DNA of 64,000 nt from Nocardia cyriacigeorgica (GTDB lineage Bacteria; Actinomycetota; Actinomycetes; Mycobacteriales; Mycobacteriaceae). The stretch spans positions 186,001 through 250,000 of the forward strand of contig NZ_VBUT01000004.1 in assembly GCF_005863245.1 (NCBI RefSeq), in the 5' to 3' direction. The notes below the pieces were generated by a model that was not told where the DNA came from, ran no database searches, and saw only the letters and a program-made list of their open reading frames with translations. Numbering within the stretch: the first letter of the stretch is position 1; each line of letters starts with the position of its first letter. The translations under genes and the position numbers were made by a program. This document shows, piece after piece, positions 36,438 through 45,784 of this stretch.

Positions 36438-39020
36438 TCACTCCAGCCGGACGGCGCCCAGCTCGGAGGCGAGCAATTGCAGGGCGACCTCATCCGGGTC
36501 CTGCCGGTCGCCCGGCGCCACGGGACGGGAGGATTCGGCCAGCATCTCCTGCTCTTCCTCCGGAGTCGGCGGCGGGATCGGGACGCTGCTGTACTCGCCG
36601 GGGCCCGGATCGTCGGGCAGATCGGGGTAATCGGGCGGCGGAATATCGTCGTCGGCTATCGGGGCGGCCTTGGCTTGGCTGGGGCGGGAGAAGCGGGGCG
36701 GGGTGCTCGCCGCTTTGGCTGTGGCGCTCCGGGCGGGTGCCGGGTCGGCGACCGGCTCGACAGGGCTCGATGACGAGCCCGCGGGCGCGGATGCGCTCGG
36801 CCGGGAGAAGCTGCGCGGAGCGGACGGTTCGGATGCTCCCGGCGCGGGGTCCTCGGCCCCGGCGTCGCCGGACCGACGCGACCCGGCGCCACCGGATTCC
36901 CGGCCACCCCGGCCGCGAGTGCCAGCACTACCGCGCGGCGCGGTCTGCCCGGCACCTGCCTCGAACCGCACATCGAACTCACGCCCGAGCACCGTCTGCA
37001 ACGCCGTCCGCAGCGCGTCCACGCTGCGCTGCTCCGACAGCCGCTTGACCAGCGCGTCGTGCGGATGGACGAAGACCGCCGTGTTTCCGTCGACGCGGGC
37101 CGGTGCGGCGGCGGTCAGCATGGCGTGCACCGCGATGGCGATCTTGCGGACCTCGGCCTTGATATCGGTCCAGGCGGCTTCGAGTTCGGCCAGCGGGTCG
37201 CCGGTGGGGGCAGGCGCGGAGGCTGCCTGGGGCTCGGGTGAATCGGCCGGCGGCGTCGCCTGCTGAGCACGCTCGTCGGAATCAGGCGGTAGGTCCCCGG
37301 CGCCGATTCCCGCGTCGTGGTCCGGTGTCGGTGCTTGTTCCTCATGCGGCGCTGCGTCCGGCGCGCCGGTGCCCGGCTGCCCTGCGCTCGGCGCGGACGC
37401 CTGCTCAGCACCCGCCGCCACACCGTGCGAATCAGCCGAGTGGCCTGCTTCTGGCCGTCCGCCGGGTGCGGAGTCATGCCGATCAGTCGGCGAACCGGCC
37501 GTCGGCTGCGGCTGTTGCCGTTCCGCGTTCGGCTGCGCGGAACCCGGCGCGGTGTGCTGCGCCCGCTCGGTGGCGTGCTGCACCTGCTCAACGGCGGGCT
37601 CTCCGTGGGCGGCCGCCGGCTGGCCATGCTGGGGATCCGGCCGGTCCGTAGCGGCCGGCGTGCCCGGCGCGGACGAGGGCTCGCCGGGCGGGCGTCCGGG
37701 AGCTGCGCCCGATGCGGCTGCCTGCGGCTCATCGGATTCAGACTTCGGCGCGCGCGATTCACGCAGGGCGGCAAGGGCTTCGGCGCCGCGGCGGCGGTTG
37801 GGGTCGGCGGGCGGCGGTGTGGCTGCGGCGGCGGGACCGGCAGCCGAGGCGGAAGGCACTGCACCGGAAGCGAACTGGCGTTCGAGGCTTTCCAGACGTT
37901 GCAGGGCGGCCGCGTCGGAGTCGGTGGCGGCAGGCAGCAGCATGCGGGCACAGATGACTTCGAGCAGCAGACGGGGCGCGGTGGCACCGCGCATTTCGCC
38001 GAGGCCGGCGTGCAGGAGTTCGGCGTAGCGGGTGAGGGCGGCGGGGCCGAGGCTCTCGGCCTGGGCCTGCATGCGTTCGAGCTGGTCGCCGGGTGCGGCG
38101 ACGAGGCCGCGTTCGGCGGCGTCGGGGACCGCGCGCAGCAGGATCAGATCACGCAGGCGTTCGAGCAGGTCGACGGAGAAGCGGCGCGGATCGTGCCCGG
38201 CCTCCATCACCCGGTCGATGGTGCCGAACAGGGCCGCGCCATCGGAGGTGGCCAGCGCCTCGACGGCGTCGTCGATCAACGCCACATCGGTGACGCCGAG
38301 CAGCGACACCGCACGCGTATAGGTGACGCCCTCGGGCCCGGCGCCCGCCAGCAACTGGTCCAGCACGCTGAGGCTGTCGCGCGGCGAACCGCCGCCCGCG
38401 CGGATCACCAGCGGGTACACCGCCTCCTCGACCGGCACGTTCTCCTGTTCGCAGATGCGCCCGAGCAGCCCGCGCATGGTGGCGGGCGGCAGCAAACGGA
38501 ACGGGTAGTGGTGGGTGCGCGAACGGATGGTCGGCAGCACCTTGTCCGGTTCGGTGGTGGCGAAGATGAAGATCAGGTGGGCGGGCGGCTCTTCGACGAT
38601 CTTGAGCAGCGCGTTGAAACCGGCCGTGGTGACCATATGCGCCTCGTCGACGATGAACACCCGGTAGCGCGATTCGGCGGGCGCGTAGAAGGCGCGGTCG
38701 CGCAGCTCACGGGTGTCGTCGACACCGCCGTGGCTGGCGGCGTCGAGCTCGATGACGTCGAGGTTGCCCGGACCGCCGGGCGCCAGCGCTACACACGACG
38801 GGCACACGCCGCACGGGCGCGAGGTCGGGCCTTCCACACAGTTCAGCGAACGGGCCAGGATCCGCGCCGAGGAGGTCTTACCGCAACCGCGTGGCCCGGA
38901 GAACAGATAGGCATGACTGATCCGCCCGGTGTCGAGCGCGGTGCTCAGCGGGTCGGTGACGTGCTCCTGACCCACTACCTCAGCGAACGAAGCCGGTCGG
39001 TACTTCCGGTACAGAGCCAC
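36438..39020 (-). CDS. dnaX: DNA polymerase III subunit gamma/tau DnaX
   Basis: 860 residues. Clamp-loader ATPase at the N-terminus: Walker A SGPRGCGKTSSARIL (about 42), zinc module CVEGPTSRPCGVCPSC, Walker B FIVDEAH and sensor RSRTHHYPF. After about 380 comes a long Pro/Ala/Gln-rich linker, then the tau-like domain near 600-690 (DIKAEVRKIAIAVHAML) and another disordered tail. Loads the sliding clamp and bridges polymerase to helicase. GTG start. Longer than the M. tuberculosis protein mainly because of the linker. Confidence 0.96.
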   Translation of the reverse strand: MALYRKYRPASFAEVVGQEHVTDPLSTALDTGRISHAYLFSGPRGCGKTSSARILARSLNCVEGPTSRPCGVCPSCVALAPGGPGNLDVIELDAASHGGVDDTRELRDRAFYAPAESRYRVFIVDEAHMVTTAGFNALLKIVEEPPAHLIFIFATTEPDKVLPTIRSRTHHYPFRLLPPATMRGLLGRICEQENVPVEEAVYPLVIRAGGGSPRDSLSVLDQLLAGAGPEGVTYTRAVSLLGVTDVALIDDAVEALATSDGAALFGTIDRVMEAGHDPRRFSVDLLERLRDLILLRAVPDAAERGLVAAPGDQLERMQAQAESLGPAALTRYAELLHAGLGEMRGATAPRLLLEVICARMLLPAATDSDAAALQRLESLERQFASGAVPSASAAGPAAAATPPPADPNRRRGAEALAALRESRAPKSESDEPQAAASGAAPGRPPGEPSSAPGTPAATDRPDPQHGQPAAAHGEPAVEQVQHATERAQHTAPGSAQPNAERQQPQPTAGSPTDRHDSAPGGRPEAGHSADSHGVAAGAEQASAPSAGQPGTGAPDAAPHEEQAPTPDHDAGIGAGDLPPDSDERAQQATPPADSPEPQAASAPAPTGDPLAELEAAWTDIKAEVRKIAIAVHAMLTAAAPARVDGNTAVFVHPHDALVKRLSEQRSVDALRTALQTVLGREFDVRFEAGAGQTAPRGSAGTRGRGGRESGGAGSRRSGDAGAEDPAPGASEPSAPRSFSRPSASAPAGSSSSPVEPVADPAPARSATAKAASTPPRFSRPSQAKAAPIADDDIPPPDYPDLPDDPGPGEYSSVPIPPPTPEEEQEMLAESSRPVAPGDRQDPDEVALQLLASELGAVRLE

Positions 39021-39250
39021 GGCCAGAGGTTACCGGCGAGCACCGACAGGTGAACACCCGCGCCGGTGGGCATGCACAACACGAATAACGAAACCGTCAC
39101 CTCGCGCATACCGGCGCAACCATCTGGCTAACCTGTTGTCGGCAACTTCGGTAGCCAATCTTCATCAGGTTGGTGACCCCGGTCGGAGCTACCGGCCGGG
39201 GCACAACCGAGCTCGACGAATCCACGCCCCCGCACCCGGAGGAACTCGCC

Positions 39251-40057
39251 GTGTCGTCGTGTGAAGACATTGCCGCCGCCTGGCTTTCCGGCACCGAATT
39301 CGCCGGTAACCGCGCCGCTGTTCAGCTGCTCAGCCGGGCGATCAGTCCGGGCGATTTCGCGGTCGAACGCGAGTCGCTACCGGTCAGCGCCGCCGCCGAT
39401 CCGGTCACCTCGGCCACCATCCTGGAATTGCTCGAACGCGGCCAGGTGCCGACCATGGCCGCCATTCGCACGCTCACCGCGCAGAACGAGATGCGCCGCG
39501 AAGCCGAGCGGGTGGCCAAGCTGGGCCGGCGCGCGCAACGCTGGATCGACGATTTCGGCCGGCTGCTCGCCACCGTCGCCGAGGCGCACTGGCTGGCCAA
39601 CGGCGTCGGCCCGACCCGCCGCGACGCCCTCGCCTCCGAACCCGTCGCCCTGCTGATCCAGAGCCGGGTCGGCGAGATCGCGCCGAACGCCGTCAAGCAT
39701 CTGTGGCTGATCGAGCGCGCGCAGCGGGCGGGCTGGATCACCTATGACGACGAGCCGGGATCGCTGTGCGCGGCCCGGCGGTTCCACTCCGAGCCGTACG
39801 GCGACCGGGTCTCGGCGCAACCGATCCAGCTGATCGGCGCGGCGGTGGCCCGGCAGGTCGACAAGGCCGGCGGACACACCTGGCGTGAACTCGCCGTCCA
39901 CATTCGTGACCGTTCGGGTGTGCCGATCTTCTTCGACGGCGCGGACGCCCTCGCGCAGCAGCGCTGGCTGACGATCGCCGGCTGGATCACGGTGCACGAG
40001 GACCGGCCCGCACTCGGTCCACGCGGTCGGCGCACCCTTGCTCGCAGGCCCCGGTAG
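39251..40057 (+). CDS. hypothetical protein
   Basis: 268 residues from GTG 39251, which has GGAGGA at 39238-39243; an earlier GTG at 39170 lacks such a site. Soluble, mixed helix, with RREAERVAKLGRRAQRWIDDFG and later HTWRELAVHIRDRSGVPIFFDGADALAQQRWLTIAGW (in pieces). The C-terminus is very basic (GRRTLARRPR). I do not recognise a family. Divergent from dnaX over about 230 bp. Confidence 0.6.
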   Translation: MSSCEDIAAAWLSGTEFAGNRAAVQLLSRAISPGDFAVERESLPVSAAADPVTSATILELLERGQVPTMAAIRTLTAQNEMRREAERVAKLGRRAQRWIDDFGRLLATVAEAHWLANGVGPTRRDALASEPVALLIQSRVGEIAPNAVKHLWLIERAQRAGWITYDDEPGSLCAARRFHSEPYGDRVSAQPIQLIGAAVARQVDKAGGHTWRELAVHIRDRSGVPIFFDGADALAQQRWLTIAGWITVHEDRPALGPRGRRTLARRPR

Positions 40058-40080
40058 CAATCTGCCCCTTCCACCGGAAG

Positions 40081-40111
40081 GTTAACCGCGTTACGCTAAC
40101 GCCACTAACTT
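40081..40111 (+). promoter_or_regulatory. putative operator upstream of the MMPL-TetR operon
   Basis: GTTAACCGC, GTTACGCTAAC (dyad, 40090-40100) and ACTAAC lie in a 31-bp cluster just before the ribosome site. Repeated GTTA/TAAC half-sites in front of a self-regulated TetR operon suggest its operator. Confidence 0.45.
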
Positions 40112-40127
40112 ACTGGAGGGGGCTCCC

Positions 40128-42401
40128 GTGCTGATCCGAATAGCGCGCCTGACCACACGCTTCCCGCGCATCGTGCTCGCGGTGGCGTTCGCACTCGCCG
40201 TGCTCTTCGGCGTCGTCGGGGCCACCGCCTCGGCGCATATGAAATCCGGCGGATTCACCACCGACGACGCCGAATCCACCCGCGCCGCCGAAATGCTCTC
40301 GGAGAACTTCCCCGGCGCGTCCCCGAACTTCGTGCTGCTGGTCAGCTCCGAGGCCGGGCTGCGCGATCCGGTCACCAGCGCCCGCGCGAACGAACTGGTC
40401 GACGCCCTGCGCGCCCGCGACGACATCAGCGGAATCCAGTCGTACTGGACCAGTCCGCCGACCATGGCCGCGGCGCTCGGCAGCACCGACGGCGACAGCG
40501 GCCTGATCATCGCCGAGATCGAGGGCGACGAAAACCGGATCCAGCAGGTCGCCGGCGAACTCACCGAGCAACTCACCGGCACCAGCGATGGCGTGACCGT
40601 GCGCCAGGGCGGCATCGCGGCGGTCTACCACGACGTCACCGAGCAGATCACCCATGACCTGGCGGTGGCCGAGGCGGTCGCGGTGCCGTTGTCGCTGATC
40701 GTGCTGATCCTGGTGTTCGGCAGCCTGATCGCCGCCTCGCTGCCGGTGATGGTCGGGCTGTTCGCGATCGCCGCGACGCTGGCCATCCTGCGGGTGGTCA
40801 CGCTGTTCACCGACGTGTCGATCTACGCGCTGAACATGACGACGGCCATGGGCCTGGCGTTGGCCATCGACTACAGCCTGTTCATCGTCAGCCGCTACCG
40901 CGAGGAGCTGGCGGCGGGCCTGGAGCCGGTGGCGGCCACCACCCGCGCCGTGCAGACGGCCGGGCGCACCGTGCTCTACTCCGCGGTGACGGTCGCGCTG
41001 TCGCTGGCCGTGCTGAGCGTGTTCGACCTGTACTTCCTGAAATCGTTCGCCTACGCGGGCGTGGCCGTGGTGATGGCCGCCGCGGCGGCGGCGTTGTTCG
41101 TGCTGCCCGCCGCGCTCGTGCTGATCGGGCATCGGGTCAACGCCCTCGATCTGCGGGCGCCACTGCGGCGGATGTTCGGCCGCGACCCGCATCCGAGCGG
41201 GCCGATGGTGCCCGAGCGCACCCTCTGGTACCGCAACACCAAACAGGTCATGCGGTTCGCGGTGCCGGTCGCGGTGGTGATCATCGCGCTGCTGCTGGCG
41301 CTCGGCTCGCCGTTCCTCGGCGTGAAATTCGGCTACCCGGACGATCGGGTGATGCCCGCCAGCGCCAACAGCCGTCAGGTGGGCGACGCACTGCGCGAGG
41401 AGTTCCCGCGCGCCGATTCCGGGGCCAGCGGCACCATCGTGCTCGACGGGTTCCACGATCAGAACGCCGTCGCCGACTACGCCGCCCGGCTGTCCCGGGT
41501 CGATGACGTTCCGGCCGTGCTGTCCAGCGCCGGCGTGTACGTCTCGGGACGACGGATGGCGCCCGGGCAACCCGAGATGGCCAATGAGACCGGCACCTAT
41601 CTGACCGTCGCGACCGATCTGGACCCGTTCTCCCCCGAGGGCTCCGAGCAGCTCGAACAGTTGCGCGCGGTGCCGGCTCCCGCGCCCACGCTGTTCACCG
41701 GCGCGGCGGCGGTCAACGCGGATTCCCTCGACGCGCTCGGCTCCAAACTCCTGCTGGCCGGGCTGCTCATCGCCTTGGCGACCTTCGTGGTGTTGTTCCT
41801 GTTCACCGGCAGTGTGGTGCTGCCGTTGAAGGCCATCCTGCTGAATACGCTCTCGCTCACAGCGGCCTTCGGCGCGATGGTGTGGATCTTCCAGGAAGGA
41901 CACTTCTCCGGCCTGATCGGTTTCACGCCCGTTGGCTACCTGGTGCCGACCATGCCGATCCTGATGTTCTGCGTCGCGTTCGGGCTGTCCATGGACTACG
42001 AGGTGTTCCTGCTGTCGCGGATCCGCGAGGAATGGCTGGCCCGGCGGGCCAACCGCACCGGCAACGAACTGGCGGCCGAGGACAACACCGAGGCCGTCGC
42101 CATCGGGGTGGCCCGCACCGGCCGGATCTTCACCGCCGCAGCGGTATTGATGGCCATCGTGATCGGCGCGATGGTCACCTCGCAGGTGTCGTTCATCCAG
42201 CTCATGGGCCTCGGCCTGACGCTGACCGTGCTCGCCGACGCGACCATCATCCGCGCGCTGCTCGCGCCCGCGCTGATGCGGCTGCTCGGCCCCGCCAACT
42301 GGTGGGCGCCGAAACCGCTGGCCCGGTTGCACGCCAAGATCGGGCTCAGCGAGGAACCCGAACCCGTCGCCCGTGTCCCCGAACCGGCAGGACATCGATG
42401 A
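40128..42401 (+). CDS. MMPL family RND transporter
   Basis: 757 residues with two MMPL repeats: a TM at 14-35, a periplasmic loop, a five-TM block from about 180, then the same again after about 380. The proton-relay region reads MGLALAIDYSLFIVSRYREE and in the second half FGLSMDYEVFLLSRIREE. MMPL proteins move lipids or drugs across the membrane in mycolata. GTG start after GGAGGGGG. Overlaps the TetR gene by ATGA. Confidence 0.92.
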   Translation: MLIRIARLTTRFPRIVLAVAFALAVLFGVVGATASAHMKSGGFTTDDAESTRAAEMLSENFPGASPNFVLLVSSEAGLRDPVTSARANELVDALRARDDISGIQSYWTSPPTMAAALGSTDGDSGLIIAEIEGDENRIQQVAGELTEQLTGTSDGVTVRQGGIAAVYHDVTEQITHDLAVAEAVAVPLSLIVLILVFGSLIAASLPVMVGLFAIAATLAILRVVTLFTDVSIYALNMTTAMGLALAIDYSLFIVSRYREELAAGLEPVAATTRAVQTAGRTVLYSAVTVALSLAVLSVFDLYFLKSFAYAGVAVVMAAAAAALFVLPAALVLIGHRVNALDLRAPLRRMFGRDPHPSGPMVPERTLWYRNTKQVMRFAVPVAVVIIALLLALGSPFLGVKFGYPDDRVMPASANSRQVGDALREEFPRADSGASGTIVLDGFHDQNAVADYAARLSRVDDVPAVLSSAGVYVSGRRMAPGQPEMANETGTYLTVATDLDPFSPEGSEQLEQLRAVPAPAPTLFTGAAAVNADSLDALGSKLLLAGLLIALATFVVLFLFTGSVVLPLKAILLNTLSLTAAFGAMVWIFQEGHFSGLIGFTPVGYLVPTMPILMFCVAFGLSMDYEVFLLSRIREEWLARRANRTGNELAAEDNTEAVAIGVARTGRIFTAAAVLMAIVIGAMVTSQVSFIQLMGLGLTLTVLADATIIRALLAPALMRLLGPANWWAPKPLARLHAKIGLSEEPEPVARVPEPAGHR

Positions 42402-43090
42402 TCGCTGCCCGCAGACCCCGCTCGCCGCGCGGCACCGGCTCCCAGCTGCGCAGCGAGATCCTCGCCGCCACCGCCGATCTGCTCAACCGCACCGGCAACG
42501 CCGACGCCGTCTCGATCCGCGCCGTCGGCAAGCTGGTCGGGGTGAGCGCGCCCTCGATCTACCGGCATTTCGCCGATAAGGACGAGCTCATCGACGCGGT
42601 GGTGGCGCAGGTCTTCGAAGACCTGGACGAGGCCATGCGGGCAGCCGTCGACGACGATCCCGGCGCGCACGCCATCGTCCGCCTGCACCATCTCGGCATG
42701 GCCTACGTCCGCTTCGCCCTCGACCACCCCGAGCAGTACCGCCTGGCCACCGCCCCCGCCGACACCCGCGGCGCCGTCGACCAGGTACTCACCAGCAGCG
42801 CGTTCCAGTACATGGCCGACACCGTCAAAGACGCCATGGACGACGGCCTGATCGACCCCGGCGACCCCACCCCCATCGTCCTCGAGCTCTGGTCGGCCGC
42901 CCACGGCATCGCCTCCCTGCTCCTGGCGAAACCCTATCTGCCCTGGGGAGATCCGATGGCCGCCGCCGAACGCGTCCTCGCCGCCGCCTGCGCCGGGCAC
43001 ATCGTCATGAACCTCATCGGCGAACAGCCGAGCCCGGAGGAGGCGGCGGCCTGGTTCGCGCGGTTGCGGGAGGAGAAGGGCAAAGCCTAG
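42398..43090 (+). CDS. TetR family transcriptional regulator
   Basis: 230 residues. HTH at about 20-65 (RSEILAATADLLNRTG ... GVSAPSIYRHFADKDELI) followed by a TetR-type ligand domain with a WHG-like pocket (LWSAAHGIASLLL). Coupled to the transporter gene, so it probably represses that operon and is released by the transported compound. Confidence 0.92.
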   Translation: MIAARRPRSPRGTGSQLRSEILAATADLLNRTGNADAVSIRAVGKLVGVSAPSIYRHFADKDELIDAVVAQVFEDLDEAMRAAVDDDPGAHAIVRLHHLGMAYVRFALDHPEQYRLATAPADTRGAVDQVLTSSAFQYMADTVKDAMDDGLIDPGDPTPIVLELWSAAHGIASLLLAKPYLPWGDPMAAAERVLAAACAGHIVMNLIGEQPSPEEAAAWFARLREEKGKA

Positions 43091-43096
43091 GCCGGC

Positions 43097-44374
43097 TCAG
43101 GCCACCGCATCCGACGGCGCCGCCCAGGTATTGCACATCTGCGCGCGGTTGTTGCGGTATCCGTGTTCGTACCAGGCGCCGTAGTTCTGCTTCGAGCCGT
43201 GATCACGCATATCGCCGGCCTTGTCGCCGCGGCCGTAATTGTCCTGCACCACCGCCTCCGCGTCGGCTCCGCTGATGGTGCCGACAAAAGCCGAGGAGCC
43301 GATGAACATGCCGCCGAAGCACTGCGCGTTCAGCTCGAGACGACGCGAGATCTCCAAACCCACCGGCGACTGGCGCCCCGCGTCGTACATGTCGTCATGC
43401 GCCTTGCCCATGATTCCGGTCAAGAACTCGACATGGTGTGCGTACTCGTGGGCGAACACGGCGAGGAAGGTTACCGAGTCGTAGGGGTCCTCGTAGCGCA
43501 TGAAGGCCTCCATCGGCATGTAGATGGCCTTGTTCGCGGAGCAGTAGTACGCGGCCCAGTTAGCGCTCACACCTCCGGTACAGGGTGAGGTCGCCTCCGC
43601 CATAGTCGCGGTGACGTTGACCGACGGTGGGGAAAACGGCAGGTTCTCGTACGCGAGCAGATTGCTCCACATCCGTCCGAGGCAATCCGAGGCCGCATTG
43701 AAGAAGGCTTGGGCCGCCGCGAGATTCGGCGCCCAGGTGGGATAGCCGCAGGTGATATTGATCAGCCCGGTGTCGGAGTGCGCGAAAATCGGGTTGGTCG
43801 CCAGGGCCGCGACCGGCTTCGGGCCGGCCGGAGTCGTGCTCGTGGTCGTGCGCTTGGTGGTGGTGCTCCGGGCAGAGGTCGACGGCGGTCGTGAGGCGGT
43901 GGTCGGGCTGGACGAATACGACGTCGTCGGCGAGGGGCTGTAGGTGTAGCTCGGAGTGTTCGGCGACGTGTAGGCCGTGGTCGAGCTGTCCGACGAACTC
44001 GCCGCGAACCCCGCCGCGACCAGTAGCCCGACGACGATGAACACGCCGAGGATCGTGAAGGCGGCCGCTACTCCACCGCCGCCGGAACGCGGTGGAGGCA
44101 TCGGGCGGCCGTAGGGCATCGGCGGGCCGTAGGGGCGCATCCCCGGAGGTGGGCCGTAAGGCATCGGCGGAGGTAGGGGCGCGCCATAGGGCGGCGGCGC
44201 GCCGTATGGCGGGGGTGGTGGGAGCGGTGCACCGTAGGCGGGAGGGGCGCCGTATGGGGGTGGAGCGCCGTGCGGGGGTCGAGGGCCGTGGGGCGGTGGC
44301 GGGACGCTTCCGGGTGGGCGGCCGTGGGGTGGCGGGCCGTAGCCGGGTGGCGGGCCGTATGGCGGTCGCGTCAT
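43097..44374 (-). CDS. neutral zinc metallopeptidase, membrane-anchored
   Basis: 425 residues. A Pro/Gly/Tyr-rich cytosolic N-terminus (~115 residues, PYGAPP-type repeats), one TM (AAFTILGVFIVVGLLVAAG), a Ser/Thr-rich stalk, then the extracellular neutral zinc metallopeptidase (YpfJ-like) domain with HEYAHH and a downstream E in LELNAQCF. Start ATG 44374 follows GGAGGGACC. Four Cys are conserved with the adjacent paralog. Confidence 0.88.
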   Translation of the reverse strand: MTRPPYGPPPGYGPPPHGRPPGSVPPPPHGPRPPHGAPPPYGAPPAYGAPLPPPPPYGAPPPYGAPLPPPMPYGPPPGMRPYGPPMPYGRPMPPPRSGGGGVAAAFTILGVFIVVGLLVAAGFAASSSDSSTTAYTSPNTPSYTYSPSPTTSYSSSPTTASRPPSTSARSTTTKRTTTSTTPAGPKPVAALATNPIFAHSDTGLINITCGYPTWAPNLAAAQAFFNAASDCLGRMWSNLLAYENLPFSPPSVNVTATMAEATSPCTGGVSANWAAYYCSANKAIYMPMEAFMRYEDPYDSVTFLAVFAHEYAHHVEFLTGIMGKAHDDMYDAGRQSPVGLEISRRLELNAQCFGGMFIGSSAFVGTISGADAEAVVQDNYGRGDKAGDMRDHGSKQNYGAWYEHGYRNNRAQMCNTWAAPSDAVA

Positions 44375-44541
44375 TTTCTGGGTCCCTCCCCGATCAGGTC
44401 GGCCGTGCGGGCGGCACGAACGGTACGACAACGGCACACGTGCTGCCGGTCGAACCCTGCTGTGCGGCTACGCGAGTGGTACACCTCGCCGCGCCCTCCC
44501 CGCGCCCGGCCGCACGGGCCGGGCGATCACCGATTCTGTCA

Positions 44542-45708
44542 TCAACTCACCGCGGACGCCGGGGCGGCGAAGGTATTGCATTGTGAGGTGCGGTTTTCGT
44601 CGACGCCGGTGTTGAACCAGTGGCTGCCGTTGGCGGTGCTGCCGTGGTCGCGCATGTCGCCGGGCTGGTCGCCGCGGTGTTCGGCGTCTTCGCGGGCCAT
44701 GCTCATCTGCGAAGACGTGAGCGAGCCGCCCTGCGAGGAGGACGACAGGTACATGCCGTCGAAGCAGTTGGCCTGCAATTCGACTCGGCGCGACAGTTCC
44801 AGGCCCCGGGTGCTGCGCACACCCGCGTCGACGCGTTCGCTGTTGGCGGCCTTCAAGATGCCGGACATGTTCTGGATGTGGTGGCCGTATTCGTGCGCGA
44901 ACACCGACAGGTACACCACCCAGTTGTCGCCGAACAGGTCGGTCTGCAACTGGCTGATCGGCATGTAGATGGATTTGTTGGCCGGGCAGTAGAAGGCGGC
45001 GAAGTTGCTGGTGGTGCCGGTGCACGGGGTGGTGATGCCGTCGGTGGTGGCCGAGACGTTCACCGTCGGCGCCTGGAACGGCAGTCCGGCCTTCTCCAGC
45101 ACCGGCTTCCACGCGGCCTCGAGGCAGTTCTCGGCGCTGTCGAAGAACGCGCGCGCGGTCTCGACGCCGGTGCCCCACGGCGCGTAATCGCAGCTCGCCG
45201 GGATCAGGGTGGCGGTGGTGTCGGTGACCAGCGGGTTGTCGGCGGTCTTCGCCGGGCCGGTTTCGCCGTTGTCGTAGGTCATTCCGGGCCGCGGGCCGGA
45301 GGCGTCCTCACGGATTCCGGTCTTGACCCCGGCGCGCACCAGGCCGCCGACGACGACCAGCACCAGCACGACCAGCACCGCCACCACTCGTCCGCCACCA
45401 CCGGAACGGCGCGGCGGCGGACCGGGCGGACGGCCGTAGGGCACCGGCGGCGGCATCGGACGCGCGTAGCCGGGCGGCGGAAACGGCGGGCGCTGGGCGT
45501 ATCCCGGTGGCGGGCCGTAACCGGGCGGAGGGTAGCCGGGCGGACCAGGTGGAGGTCGGTGACCAGGCGGAGCGTAGCCGGGCGGGGGCCGGTGGCCAGG
45601 GGGCGGACCGTAGCCCGGCGGCGGCCCATAAGGCGGCGGACGATGCCCTGGCGGGACCGGGTATCCACCGGGCGGGACCGGCCCATAGCCGTACGGTGGT
45701 TGAGTCAC
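44542..45708 (-). CDS. neutral zinc metallopeptidase, paralog of the adjacent gene
   Basis: 388 residues with the same order: PPGYGPPPG-type N-terminus, TM (VVAVLVVLVLVVVGGLV), then the peptidase domain with HEYGHH and VELQANCFDGMY. GTG 45708 is chosen since GAGGGGG lies nine bases upstream and the product then begins VTQPPYGYG, parallel to MTRPPYG of its neighbour. The two probably arose by tandem duplication, and diverged strongly outside the active site. Confidence 0.88.
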   Translation of the reverse strand: MTQPPYGYGPVPPGGYPVPPGHRPPPYGPPPGYGPPPGHRPPPGYAPPGHRPPPGPPGYPPPGYGPPPGYAQRPPFPPPGYARPMPPPVPYGRPPGPPPRRSGGGGRVVAVLVVLVLVVVGGLVRAGVKTGIREDASGPRPGMTYDNGETGPAKTADNPLVTDTTATLIPASCDYAPWGTGVETARAFFDSAENCLEAAWKPVLEKAGLPFQAPTVNVSATTDGITTPCTGTTSNFAAFYCPANKSIYMPISQLQTDLFGDNWVVYLSVFAHEYGHHIQNMSGILKAANSERVDAGVRSTRGLELSRRVELQANCFDGMYLSSSSQGGSLTSSQMSMAREDAEHRGDQPGDMRDHGSTANGSHWFNTGVDENRTSQCNTFAAPASAVS

Positions 45709-45784
45709 TCCCCCGTACCCCCTCGTCCTCATGTTCACCGACAGCCGCTGACGCAGAATAGCAAGCTGTTTAGAGTAGGCACTC

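Noticed and set aside
36438-39020. Programmed frameshift in dnaX giving a short gamma form
   Set aside because: No slippery A-rich heptamer or following stem could be found in the linker; the full frame is open.
39170-39250. N-terminal extension of the hypothetical protein at 39251
   Set aside because: The earlier GTG has no ribosome site, while 39251 has GGAGGA at good spacing.
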